Positions 54,304-64,000 of a stretch of 64,000 nt of DNA are shown here, one piece after another. Numbering within the stretch: position 1 is the first letter of the stretch; each line of letters begins with the position of its first letter. The translations under genes were made by a program, and so were the position numbers. The stretch lies in NCBI GenBank assembly GCA_951799445.1, contig OX637296.1, positions 19,964,001 to 20,028,000 on the forward strand, given 5' to 3'. The notes under the pieces are model-generated. The model ran no database searches, was not told the origin of the DNA, and saw nothing but the letters and a program-made list of their open reading frames with translations. Source of the DNA: Pseudisothecium myosuroides. Its lineage: Eukaryota; Streptophyta; Bryopsida; Hypnales; Lembophyllaceae.

Positions 54304-57300
54304 ATGGCTTCCACACTCGTCCACCGCCCTTGTTTCGTGGATGCCCCTTCCCAGGAGCGCTTCATAGGCTTGCGCAAGCACCAGGCCTTTCCTCGCAGCA
54401 CCAGGAATGGCAACACCACTCCCGTGACAACGCGGAGAGCTTCTTCTTCTTCTTCATCATCATCATCATCCGTGGTGTGTTCCACGAGCTTCCGCCCTGG
54501 CCGGTTCGTGAAAGAGCACGGGGGCAGCATCATCCCGGTCTCCCCGGAAGACGGCCGCATCAACTTCCTCGAGGAGGAGGTGAGTGTGCGCTCGTTCCAG
54601 GACTTGTCGGAGGAGGCCCGGGGAGGCATGTGGGTGAAGCCTTCGTTTCAGCGGAAGACCAAGATTGTGTGTACAATTGGGCCGACGTCGAATACCAAGG
54701 AGATGATTTGGAAGTTGGCGACGGAGGGGATGAATGTGGCCCGGCTGAATATGTCGCATGGGGATCACGCGTCGCATAAGAAGGTGATTGATTTGGTGAG
54801 GGAGTTTAATAAGGAGGCGAATGCGAATGTGATCGCGCTCATGCTGGATACCAAGGTCGGTTCATTCGAGCATTTTTTCCCCCCGATGTTCGTGTTTGGG
54901 TTTTAGCCGTTTTAGGGTTTAGCGGACAAAATTGGGTCGTATGCTTTGTTCTAATGCAACAAAAAGGTCTTGTGGGATTTTTTTTAGTTCAATTTTTCGT
55001 TTCTGTTTTATCAAGACGTGCAATTTGCATTGCTGATTCTGGTGATATACAATGTAGAATCGGGAACCCCGCTTGTAGTGTACACAAGCACCCGTAGATG
55101 TCTGCTGTTTATGATGTCTCTATTAGGTGCGCCTGTTCTTGCGTTTCATGATTCTCGGCTTCTGGTTTGGGTTTCTGCCATTTTAGGGTTTAGCAGCCAC
55201 TTGGAAAGCCTAAATTTGATCTCATGACTGCAGCAATATGCAATTTTTCTGTCCAATTTTTGTTTCTTTTTGTTCGGCATATGCAATGTCCCTTGCTGAT
55301 TCTGGTGATATAGAACGTGGAATCGGGATTCAACCTTGTAGCGTAAACAGGCACCCCTAGATGTCTGCTGTTCAAAACGTCTCTGTTAAGGGACATTCTG
55401 CAGCGGAGGTTCCCGAATCTTCCTGCGTCCCAAGGGTGGTCCCGTCTGAAGTAATGAATTTCTAAATCAATGATAAATCGGACTGTTAAATCGCGAATCC
55501 TTTGTCTTTTAGGGTTTAGGGTTTCTGAAGGTGAGTTTTTCAGGGCCCGGAGGTGAGGAGCGGCGACTTGCCGCAACCGATTATGCTCAAGAAAGGTGAT
55601 CCATTTACGTTTACAATTAAACGCGGAGTCGGGACTGATACTTGTGTGAGCGTCAACTACGACGACTTTGTGAGTGATGTCGAAAGTGGCGATACCTTGC
55701 TCATTGATGGTGCGTTCCCCTCCCTGTTGGTTCATAGTTGGCTATAATTAAGGTGACTGTAGAAAGGAAATATCATATTCGAATGACCTAAAAACCATCC
55801 TCTAAGGTAGGGAACCCTATCCTTTGGCCTTCAGCTGTTTCAGTTGTTTCCCTAGAAACAGTGGTTTCGACAATTAGAACGGAGGTTTCTTGTCCCCACT
55901 TTGTCCCCGTTGTTGAGATGATTGTTTAGATACTATATGAATAAGTTCTGCATTGTCGAAGTTTGAAATAGGAATGTCTCGTTCTCGAGCCTAGACTATA
56001 CTTAAACCACGAGTATTGCATCTACAATGTATAATGTATATCATGGTAGCATCTTTGATTATGATAGCGTAGGAGGATTCAATTTGTTTAGACTGCTTGT
56101 TTGTGGATGACACTTGCATTCTGCATTGTAAAGGGGTGAATTTTCAACCTACAGGAAGGGTACCTACGTAAATGGGTTCCCTACCTTAGTGGAGTTTTTT
56201 GTGCACAAAGAGATGTATTTAACGTGGAAAGATTCCCATTTTTTGGCGCCTATAAGTTATCCTCCATTCTCTCTCCTAGCCATTTGATTGTTTCACCATT
56301 CCACTCAGTAAGGATAGTGTTCCAATTGTGTCAATTAACCTTAATGGGTAGAATATGGTGAGAAGATTAACGAAGGTCGTGAATGGGGTGATGAGATCAG
56401 GAGGCATGATGTCATTGCTGGTGAAGTCGAAGACGCATGAGGAAGTGATGTGTACGGTGGTGGATGGGGGTGAATTGAAGTCACGTCGTCATCTCAACGT
56501 GCGTGGGAAGAGTGCTACTTTGCCTTCTATCACTGGTATGCTACAGTTTTCGGGACAGTATTCCTCGTCAATTCTATTTCCCCTCGTCAGCTCGGTTTAA
56601 GGTAGAAGATACGCTTCTCGTCACTTTTAGCATTTTTAAACCAATATTTTGTAGTGATTTTTGAGATCTCAATGGAGAGGTTTGGAGAGATCTTTGGGTA
56701 CAGGAGTCGAATCTGTCGGGATCAAATTTTTATCATTGTTGGGGTCGGGTCCGTAACGGTTTTAGTATCCTCTACCGAATGGGTTCTGTCCAGGAGATTC
56801 TATATGAACATTGATGTTTTGGGTGCTTGTATATGTTCTGTTGTGGAATTTGCAGAGAAGGATTGGGAAGATATCAAGTTTGGGGTTGAAAACAAGGTGG
56901 ACTTTTATGCGCTGTCATTTGTCAAGAACGCTGATGTGGTGCATGAGCTCAAAGCGTTTCTAAAAGGTACCGTCTTTAACTGGACTTTTTCTTCTTGGTT
57001 TGGAAGTGAGTATCTGTTTTTAAATATGTGTCTTTTAGGAAGATAATTTTGCATACTTTTAACCCCTAAGTGCCCAAATGGCCAAACCCGGCCACTTTCG
57101 GAGTTGAAATTAATTGTTTAGGAAGCTTCAAGGAACGTAGCAAAACTTACCAATAGAACAGAGAAATCATGTCCTGCGCACTTTTGAATAATAGAAATAT
57201 GTTTTGAATCAGTAGCTTCCGTAGCAAACTTCTTATTTGGGGTTTGGGCACATAGGGGTTAGACGGTCTGGCTATGTTTGAATTCTAGCTTGTTTTCAAC

Positions 57301-60300
57301 TTCGTGTTTTTACTAACAAGTTTTGTGGTAACTACAGGAAAGTTAGCCGACATTCATGTGATTGTGAAGATTGAAAGTGCTGATTCCATCCCCAACCTGC
57401 AATCAATTTTGGATGCAGCTGATGGTGTAGGTCCTAAATGCCGTGGCTTGTGTTTTAATGTGGGGGTCTGTTTGGTTGTTCTCTGCCAATCTTCTGAAAA
57501 TTAGAACTTGCATTTCCCTTCTGCTGAGTTAATCTGTTGGAATACAAAGGCCTCCTACTCAAATTGTCTTGTTTCTTGCAGGCTATGGTTGCTCGAGGGG
57601 ATCTTGGAGCTGAGCTGCCAATTGAGGAAGTGCCTCTCCTGCAGGTATGATGCAGGAAAGCTCGGTTTGTTACATGCGCTAATATTCTGACACGTTCGGA
57701 TACGATAACGTTTAGTAATGAGACGTAAGTATGAATGAACTGCTTGAGTATGTGGTTCCTGAGTATTTTGTTCTCCAATATGTTTAAGGTTCATGGTTAA
57801 TTTCTTAGTACAATGCGTCTGGTGTCGTAGTGCTTGTATGCTAATTGTACAGGATTGAAATTTTTCTGCAGGGAGAGATTATTAGATCTTGCCGAGCCAT
57901 GGGGAAGCCAGTGATCGTGGCTACAAACATGCTTGAGAGCATGATCACGCATCCCACGCCCACAAGAGCGGAAGTCTCCGATATTGCCATCGCTGTCCGT
58001 GAAGGTGCGGATGCAGTTATGCTTTCTGGTGAAACTGCTCATGGAAAGTAAGTAGTTTCTTAACCCTTAAACGACGAGCCAAGCCCCTTGGTTTCAAGTG
58101 AATCTTTGACAAAAGTGGTTTTAGGATTTTTTTTGAACTGTTCCAACCTATTGGATCCATTTCTAAGGTGAATAAGGCTTGTCAAGCACCCCATTTTGGC
58201 TGCAAAGTCAAAGTGGGCTGTAAAATCAATGAACAGTGCAAAGCACTGTTCATTGATCAATTCTACTTTGATCAATTGATCCATGCCCTACCCGCACAAT
58301 CCTTGGGCAAGGAGCAAGACCCATGCCCCACTTCAAGAAAGATTTTTTTATTCTCCCTTGGCCTGAACCGCTAGGCCGACAGATGTCGTTTTAAGGGTTA
58401 ACTGTTGCCTCGTCTCAAGTACTACTTATTTTTGATAACTACCTGTAGATTTTGGAGCCTCAAGTCCGTAGGACAGCCTTTGAGCCTTTGAGAAAATTGG
58501 AATTTTGGTTGATTATATAGAGTTTGTTCTCATTTGCTTTGAAGATTGGGGACATTCGCCGCAGACGATCCTACTAGATTCACAAAGTTATCAATGGTAA
58601 ATTTTTAATGTCTATTTAACAGAACATTACATCAATATTAAAATATTATCAAATTAATGTCAAGTTAATGTTGACGTGTTGACGTAATGTTAACTTGACA
58701 GTTGCCAGTACGATTTCAAGTTAAAGTCCAAGGACACTAACATCACATTGACATTGAGTTAACTCCAATTGCTTTAGCTATCGTGAAGACTGTATGAATC
58801 TAATGCTTATTATTATTATTCTTACTCCTAATCAGGATTTATTTCTGTAGGTGGAGCTGCGGACTTGACTTAGATAATACAAGACTTCAAAGTCTCATTA
58901 TTTTATTGTATCTTTTTTCAGGTATCCGTTGAAAGCTGTACGAGTGATGCACACTGTGGCCATGCGAACAGAAGCAACCATGCCAGAAGAGGAGGCTCCT
59001 GCCAATCTTGGTCGAGCATTTAAGGTAGCCTCTATTTATCACTTAAGCATTATGTTTGGCAATGGCAATTTGTACATTCTGTAAAATTTGCTTACATTGC
59101 TCTGCCTACTTTGAGGAAGAGTAGTTGAAATGAGGGGACTAGGGGACTGTTATGGAATTGAAACCTCTTGCCTTGCGATTTCCTTGACAACTTCTTGTGA
59201 ACCGTTTTGAGGTTGTTGATGTATGAAATGAATTTGAATCTGCTGTTGATCCTCACTCCTAATGGTATGGTTCGTTGATTGGAATACAGACGCACATGAG
59301 TGAAATGTTCGCATTTCATGCTACTTTGATGTCGAACACTTTGGGGACGTCTATATGTGTGTTCACTCGTTCAGGTTTTATGGCACTTTTACTGAGCCAT
59401 TACCGCCCAGTTGGTACCATCTTCGCTTTCACAAATGAGTACGTATTCTGTTCCTCTGAGAACTGCACATTCATCAGTATTTTCATCTGCAATTCTGGCT
59501 CAAATTCTGTAGCTTGGTATGTGAAGTTGCTTTGCTTCAAAAATTGTGGTAGGATGCAATGTACGGCAGTCTTTCTGAGAGGGGTATTATTCTTTTCTTT
59601 GTTGCAGTAAGAAGGTGCAGTCAAGATTGGCACTTTATCATGGTGTGAGGACACTGTTCATCCACTTCACAAATGACGCGGAAGAAACTTTCAATAATGC
59701 TCTCAGCATCTTGCAGGTGCTTTTCCATCTCAATTTTCGAAAATGATCTTTGATTGATGAGTCTTTCCGTCTTTACTACTGATCAAGCTTGTTATGCCTT
59801 ATGGCTTACGTATGTAGGGCGAACTGGTTAATTGTTGGTACTGTTTTTTTCCTGGCCCCTCTGTGGCCAAATGGCTATATATGGCTAAAAATGGCCGCCT
59901 CATATCTATAGGAATAGAAATAATTCATTTAGGAAGCTTGAAGGAAGGCAATATTATGTACGAGGAAAAAGAAGAGATTATACCGTAGTAGTATGTTTGG
60001 AAGTTAAGATAATTACTTATTACCGTAGCTTCCAAAATTGACTTTCTATTTTAGTTTGGTCACGTAGGAGATAATTGAGGTCTTTTGATTGATCTCATTA
60101 GAAAAGATCGGAGTGTTCTCGAGAATGTTGCGTGAAACACTGACTTGATTTAGCAATCTTGACTGTGGTGCATGCGAATTGTAACCCGCAGTTTCAAGTG
60201 TTTGCATTGTCGTACTATTTCATGCAGAATTCTTATGTTTGATTCTTCTTGGTGTATACAGAAAAGGGGGATGGTTCAAGAAGGCGAGGAGATTGCTTTG

Positions 60301-60375
60301 GTGCAGAGTGGAAGGCAACCCATTTGGAGATCAGAGTACTCTCACCACATTCAAGTGCGGCAAGTGCGGTCTTAA
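54304..60375 (+). CDS. Plastidial pyruvate kinase (beta-type), 11 exons
   Basis: Exons: 54304-54855, 55544-55709, 56401-56535, 56856-56966, 57338-57426, 57582-57644, 57872-58047, 58922-59024, 59290-59438, 59608-59716 and 60262-60375. All introns are GT-AG and frames join to 588 residues. The enzyme makes pyruvate and ATP from phosphoenolpyruvate and ADP in plastids, feeding fatty acid synthesis. The N-terminal ~80 residues form a Ser-rich transit peptide with a ten-Ser run from a TCT/TCA repeat. Visible family marks: [42 protein letters not shown], the catalytic lysine in [10 protein letters not shown], metal-binding [14 protein letters not shown], and [18 protein letters not shown] with [17 protein letters not shown]. 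It ends [19 protein letters not shown]. Length equals plant beta subunits (~580). The start ATG at 54304 follows GCG; no upstream in-frame ATG. TTAA elements sit in introns 4, 7 and probably 10. Confidence 0.95.
54440..54472 (+). repeat. Trinucleotide repeat in the transit peptide
   Basis: A (TCT)n/(TCA)n run encodes about ten consecutive serines in the predicted plastid transit peptide of pyruvate kinase, where length variation is likely to be tolerated. Confidence 0.8.
57059..57262 (+). mobile_element. ~200-bp TTAA-type MITE in pyruvate kinase intron 4
   Basis: Left end TTAACCCCTAAGTGCCCAAA, right end TTTGGGCACATAGGGGTTAG: 16-bp inverted repeats with one mismatch and TTAA/TTAG outside. It shares 'ttaggaagctt.aaggaa' with the piece at 59850-60075 in intron 10. 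Confidence 0.75.
58060..58401 (+). mobile_element. ~340-bp TTAA MITE (family 2) in pyruvate kinase intron 7
   Basis: TTAA at 58060-58063 and 58398-58401, termini CCCTTAAACGACG and inverted CCCTTAAAACGACATC. Internal words match the family 2 copies at 5314-5605 and 29253-29542 (cttggtttcaag.gaatctttgacaaaa, ttgggcaag, tttttattctccctttgg). It also contains an 'aatgaacagtgca/tgcactgttcatt'-like inner hairpin (58228-58252). Confidence 0.8.
59850..60075 (+). mobile_element. Decayed relative of the intron 4 MITE in intron 10
   Basis: The left end 'cctggcccctctgtggccaaat' and right end 'tagtttggtcacgtaggag' are imperfect inverted repeats. The interior shares 'catttaggaagcttgaaggaa' and 'gtagcttcc' with 57059-57262. 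Confidence 0.55.
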
Positions 60376-60596
60376 TTGAGTAACAAGCCGTTTTAAGTGA
60401 AGAGCCTTCCCACTGTGCCATATTCTCAGTGACCATGACTGGGCTTATCCTATTTTTAAACCCGTATTGCTTGCAGGCTGCTAATAGAAACCAGCGATAC
60501 ATGATGCATTAGCTACTCCGACCATTCATGTTTGTCCTGCAATTGAGGCCTGGACCGAGATAGTAATCTTTAATGTTCACCCAGTCTATTCCATAT

Positions 60597-60662
60597 GAAG
60601 AGTGGTAGAGTCATGTATACATCTAATTTGAAGAGTGGTAGAGTCACGTATACATCTAATTT
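60597..60662 (+). repeat. 33-bp tandem duplication in the pyruvate kinase 3' region
   Basis: The unit beginning gaagagtggtagagtca/c and ending tatacatctaattt occurs twice back to back with one mismatch (60597-60629, 60630-60662). Confidence 0.9.
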
Positions 60663-61881
60663 GATCGAGGGCAAATGGATACATTGTACTGTATTCTAGT
60701 AGAATTATGCTTATGAGTTGATCAGTTTCTGCAGATGTAATCGGGTTACAATCTTTCTCTGCACCATTTATTTAAGGTTTATTGAAATTCAGATGAAAAT
60801 TTTCCTCTTGTGGTATGTGAATCCAGACAGCTTGCAATGAGAGAGTTGGTGTTGACCAAGACACTGCCATATGTTGAATTGTTTTAGGTCTTCTTTTATT
60901 TTCTGGGCAAAGTGATGAAGTCTTCTTCAGTGCTAATCCTTAACATCCCATACCATTTTTGTGAAAGCACAGCTTTTGGGGGATATTTATTAAATGCTGC
61001 TATATATGAAAACATAGAAGTTTGTTTTCAGAATCGTAACATAGAGGTATCATGTTATACTAAATTTGGTGATCATCCAATGGAGTAGGTTTTGTGTATT
61101 GCAAGGCATATGGTTGGCATACCTTAGTAACCACTTGGATGCTCATATCCATACAAAAGATCTAAGTATATTTTTCACGTCTAAAGCAAAGTTGAACTTG
61201 AAATCTAACCTCTTCCAATGATATTTTGCAGTATACAAAGTGTATACTAGTTTTGACTTAGTTTATTGATGAACTCCAAAGTTGAGTAATGCAATCTAAA
61301 TTCTAAAAAACGAAATCTTCAATTTTCATTGTATATGTTTATTATTGGCATATTATTAGTTTATATTGTAATATTTGGAGATCTACATTTTAGAAAGCCA
61401 ATGGTTCTTGTTCCGTATGATGCAATGTAAGATTCTTGATATCTTGCTACATTGATTTGTTGTAATACTGAAGGGAGAAATTAGCATCATTTAGAAAATT
61501 AATGTCACCAAACAATTTTATTTTTGTTGGAATTGGTATAATATAAGAATATTGCAAATTGCACTAATTCAAAATAGTATGACTTTGATAAACTAGTGTC
61601 ACATGCACAATTACAACCAATGAGTGTAGTTTGTTTTTAACAAGTGAATCTAGATTGGTTTCATTTCTTGAAATTGTGTCTCTATTTACTACTTTTGCTT
61701 GCTTTGCATTTGGAGTGTTAATTTTGTGAGGAAGAAGCCTATAATCATGTAGTCAAACTTCAAAAGTATTAAAAAATTCTAAGGGGTCATTATAAACAAC
61801 TTTTCAAATCTTAGAAACAATCTCTTTGATCTAGATAGGATAAATGACAGGCATGAGCAATACAATTTTGGAAACAAAACC
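60663..61881. other. 3' flank of pyruvate kinase, AT-rich
   Basis: No gene recognised; the first few hundred bases are probably 3' UTR. Confidence 0.4.
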
Positions 61882-62392
61882 TTCAAACCACAATCCCAAG
61901 TTATTGAAATTAGTCCATGCACTCTTTGTGAAGGTCCAATTACTTATAACCTAAACTTACACCCATCTTGAAGTTGATATTATGTAGGATTATCACACAA
62001 TTAGAGAGTTTCATTCCCTAAATGTAGTTTTGTTGGAACACATGATTTTCTTGCGCACATAACCAATGTGTGTCAGGAAAAAAAAATGGCATTGCCCATT
62101 CCACACTTTCCTGCAAGACATAGATGTAGTATTCACACTCATCAATAATTAAGTTATGAAGAATAGTTCTTTGTTTTCTAATATCAAATTACTTATGTAG
62201 ATTCCAAAGTTAGACTTACTTATGGGTGGAATTTAGGCAGGACTACTCTACATTGCCTTCTTCAATAGAAAGTAATTTCCAACATGAAAACAAAGGATCA
62301 ATTTCTCCCTAGTTAAAACATACCTCAAATGAGCCCAGTTCCTGAGAGGTGGCAATCAAGCATTGGGTATGGTGAATATGGTTATATCTATA
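61882..62392 (+). repeat. ~510-bp dispersed repeat, copy 2
   Basis: Direct match of 29968-30494. It ends ctatattaatatat, where copy 1 carries MITE copy H at the same TTAA. Confidence 0.8.
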
Positions 62393-62422
62393 TTAATATA
62401 TTTAATGTTGTTCGAGGCCTTC

Positions 62423-62651
62423 TTAATCCTTAAACGCCGGGCTCATAATCGTGGAAATCATCTGTTTTGTCACCGTGTGGATTGTAGGATTAAAATAATG
62501 CAAAAGCACTCATTGGAAGTCAAACTACTATAGATTATCTTCCCTTTCCTCACAAAATTTGGAGGATGAATAGTTGCACTTCTGTCCTACACAGGAGATT
62601 CTCTTGTCATTCATCGGACTCAAAACGTCCGCCATGTCGTTTAAAGGTTAA
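62423..62651 (+). mobile_element. TTAA MITE, family 4 (~230 bp)
   Basis: TTAA at 62423-62426 and 62648-62651; termini TCCTTAAACG and CGTTTAAAGG are inverted repeats. It is collinear with 8972-9202. Confidence 0.75.
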
Positions 62652-64000
62652 CATTGATAAGTCTTTTTGGTTTTTGATGCAGACACTTGTAGTTGAGATG
62701 ACACTAGCATTCATTCGCACATTAGGATCCTTTGATGTTGCCTTGAAAAATTTATCTGTAGACAATTGGGCATTAAGTAATTGAAAGTGAGTTTCAAAAA
62801 GTAAAGTTCTCCTAAATGCATTAATTCATTTCTTGATTTGAAATTTGTAAAGATGTATTTTTAACAACAGTTTGGAGAAATAATTGGGTATCGATTCACG
62901 AAGAAATTATAGATTTTGAACATTGAATTACATCTGTATGGTTAGATTTATATTTTCTACTATCAATATATATATAAATGAAAAATGAAAAGCTAAAATT
63001 TTAATATATTGACTATGATTTTAAATATTTTACTTGTTAAACTATTTTTCAATAACAATATTGTTTTCAATAGAGTTCTCCATTTCAGAAAAGGCAAAAA
63101 CACCAATAAAAAACACCCAAAAAATTCAGCCAAAATTACCAATTTGTTGAATAATTTTGCTTTCAAATTTTAAACTATTGACACAGAACCAATACCCCAA
63201 CACAATCATAGGATTTTACAATTGTCCCATATGCATCAAACATTATATTATCACAAATATAGGAATGAGGCATTTAAGGTATGAGGAGAATCATCAGCTA
63301 ATTACAGATGAGTTGATTTATTTTCCCAAATACCATCCGCTAAGGTTTGATTCAACACTCAAGTGCTAAAATTGAATTTCCTCATCAAATCCTCAAGGTC
63401 CACATCACCTTACACCAATCACAAGATGGCATGTGACAATTTTTTCACAAAAATGACTTAATTTATGCCAAATCTGACCTTCACGTAGTGTAGCCAATTC
63501 ACAATGAGAACCTTCGGCAAATTACTGATCTGTACTTCAGAAAAATGCTACTAATTCAAATAAAAATGCAAAAAATAACCACAGCATTTCACAGCATTTC
63601 ATTGCATAACCACGCAACTGAAGAGAACTTGAGGTTTTGGCTGTTTTGGCTCAAATTTCTCCCCCAACATTGAGAAAATTGCATTCCAAATTATCACGTG
63701 AATTTCGGGCGATTCATTAGAGAGGAGTATTTAATTTTGAGATTAGAATGGGCAGACCAGGGGCGGCAGAAAGGCTCTGATTAAAGGTTGCTTCATCTCA
63801 TGAGCAGGCAGTGTACTTTTCTAATGGCAATCCAGAGATCAGAGTGATATCACCCTGATCAACTTCAAAACTCAGTTCACAATCTTAAAAGAATTCAAGA
63901 TCTAACCCTGAAGAAATCAAGGGACACATGCTGAGATCCACAAACTATGTGCGAGAGTGCACCTTAGGAGCCAATGCGGTAGTACTCCTAAGATCAGGAC
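62652..64000. other. AT-rich end of window
   Basis: No gene could be supported. 63700-64000 is GC-richer and may border a gene beyond the window. Confidence 0.35.

Noticed and set aside
54228..54779. 183-codon frame and minus-strand frames over pyruvate kinase exon 1
   Set aside because: Out-of-frame shadows of exon 1, which is fixed by conserved pyruvate kinase motifs.
1..64000. tRNA genes and CRISPR arrays
   Set aside because: No cloverleaf with convincing A/B boxes was seen by eye, and CRISPR is not expected in a plant nuclear sequence; a tRNAscan-SE run would settle the former.

Overview
The window looks like nuclear DNA of a land plant. The evidence is a plastid-targeted pyruvate kinase with ten spliced introns, an APC5 gene, plant-type F-box genes, TTTAGGG-type telomere motifs and CACTA transposon ends. 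Introns of roughly 110-875 bp, AT-rich spacers and the secreted small-protein family would fit a bryophyte (moss or liverwort), but that placement is inference. I saw no convincing tRNA, rRNA or CRISPR locus by eye.

Layout: (1) 0-1.0 kb holds a broken coding stretch. (2) 1.9-6.6 kb carries an intact F-box gene and two MITEs; it is the left arm of an inverted segmental duplication whose other arm lies at 28.3-37.8 kb and holds a frameshifted F-box copy. (3) 6.9-13.3 kb is mostly transposon remnants. (4) 14.4-22 kb holds three members of a small secreted protein family; two are divergently arranged and all three have a splice donor just after the stop codon. (5) 23.3-27.2 kb holds a single-exon APC5 gene and, directly upstream on the same strand, a putative two-exon 40-codon ORF. 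(6) 28-38 kb is the right duplication arm, opened by a 5.8 kb insertion that carries a fragment of an AMSH-type deubiquitinase gene. (7) 38.3-50.6 kb is a transposon graveyard: a nested hairpin complex, an LTR-like region, a CACTA element with a 3-bp target duplication, and another element nested in it. (8) 51.1-52.5 kb is a decayed coiled-coil gene. (9) 52.9-54.0 kb is a tandem array just upstream of the plastidial pyruvate kinase gene (54.3-60.4 kb), which can be assembled in full (11 exons, 588 codons). (10) 60.4-64 kb is repeat-derived or featureless.

The most striking signal is a population of non-autonomous elements bounded by TTAA, with termini starting CCCC(T)AAAGG. The inverted duplication supplies a paralogous empty site (29543-29546) for the copy at 4374-5313, which shows directly that TTAA is the duplicated target. 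At least four sequence-unrelated families share TTAA ends, and two or three copies sit in pyruvate kinase introns. TTAA plus CCC termini points to a piggyBac-like mobilising transposase, but no transposase gene was seen here.
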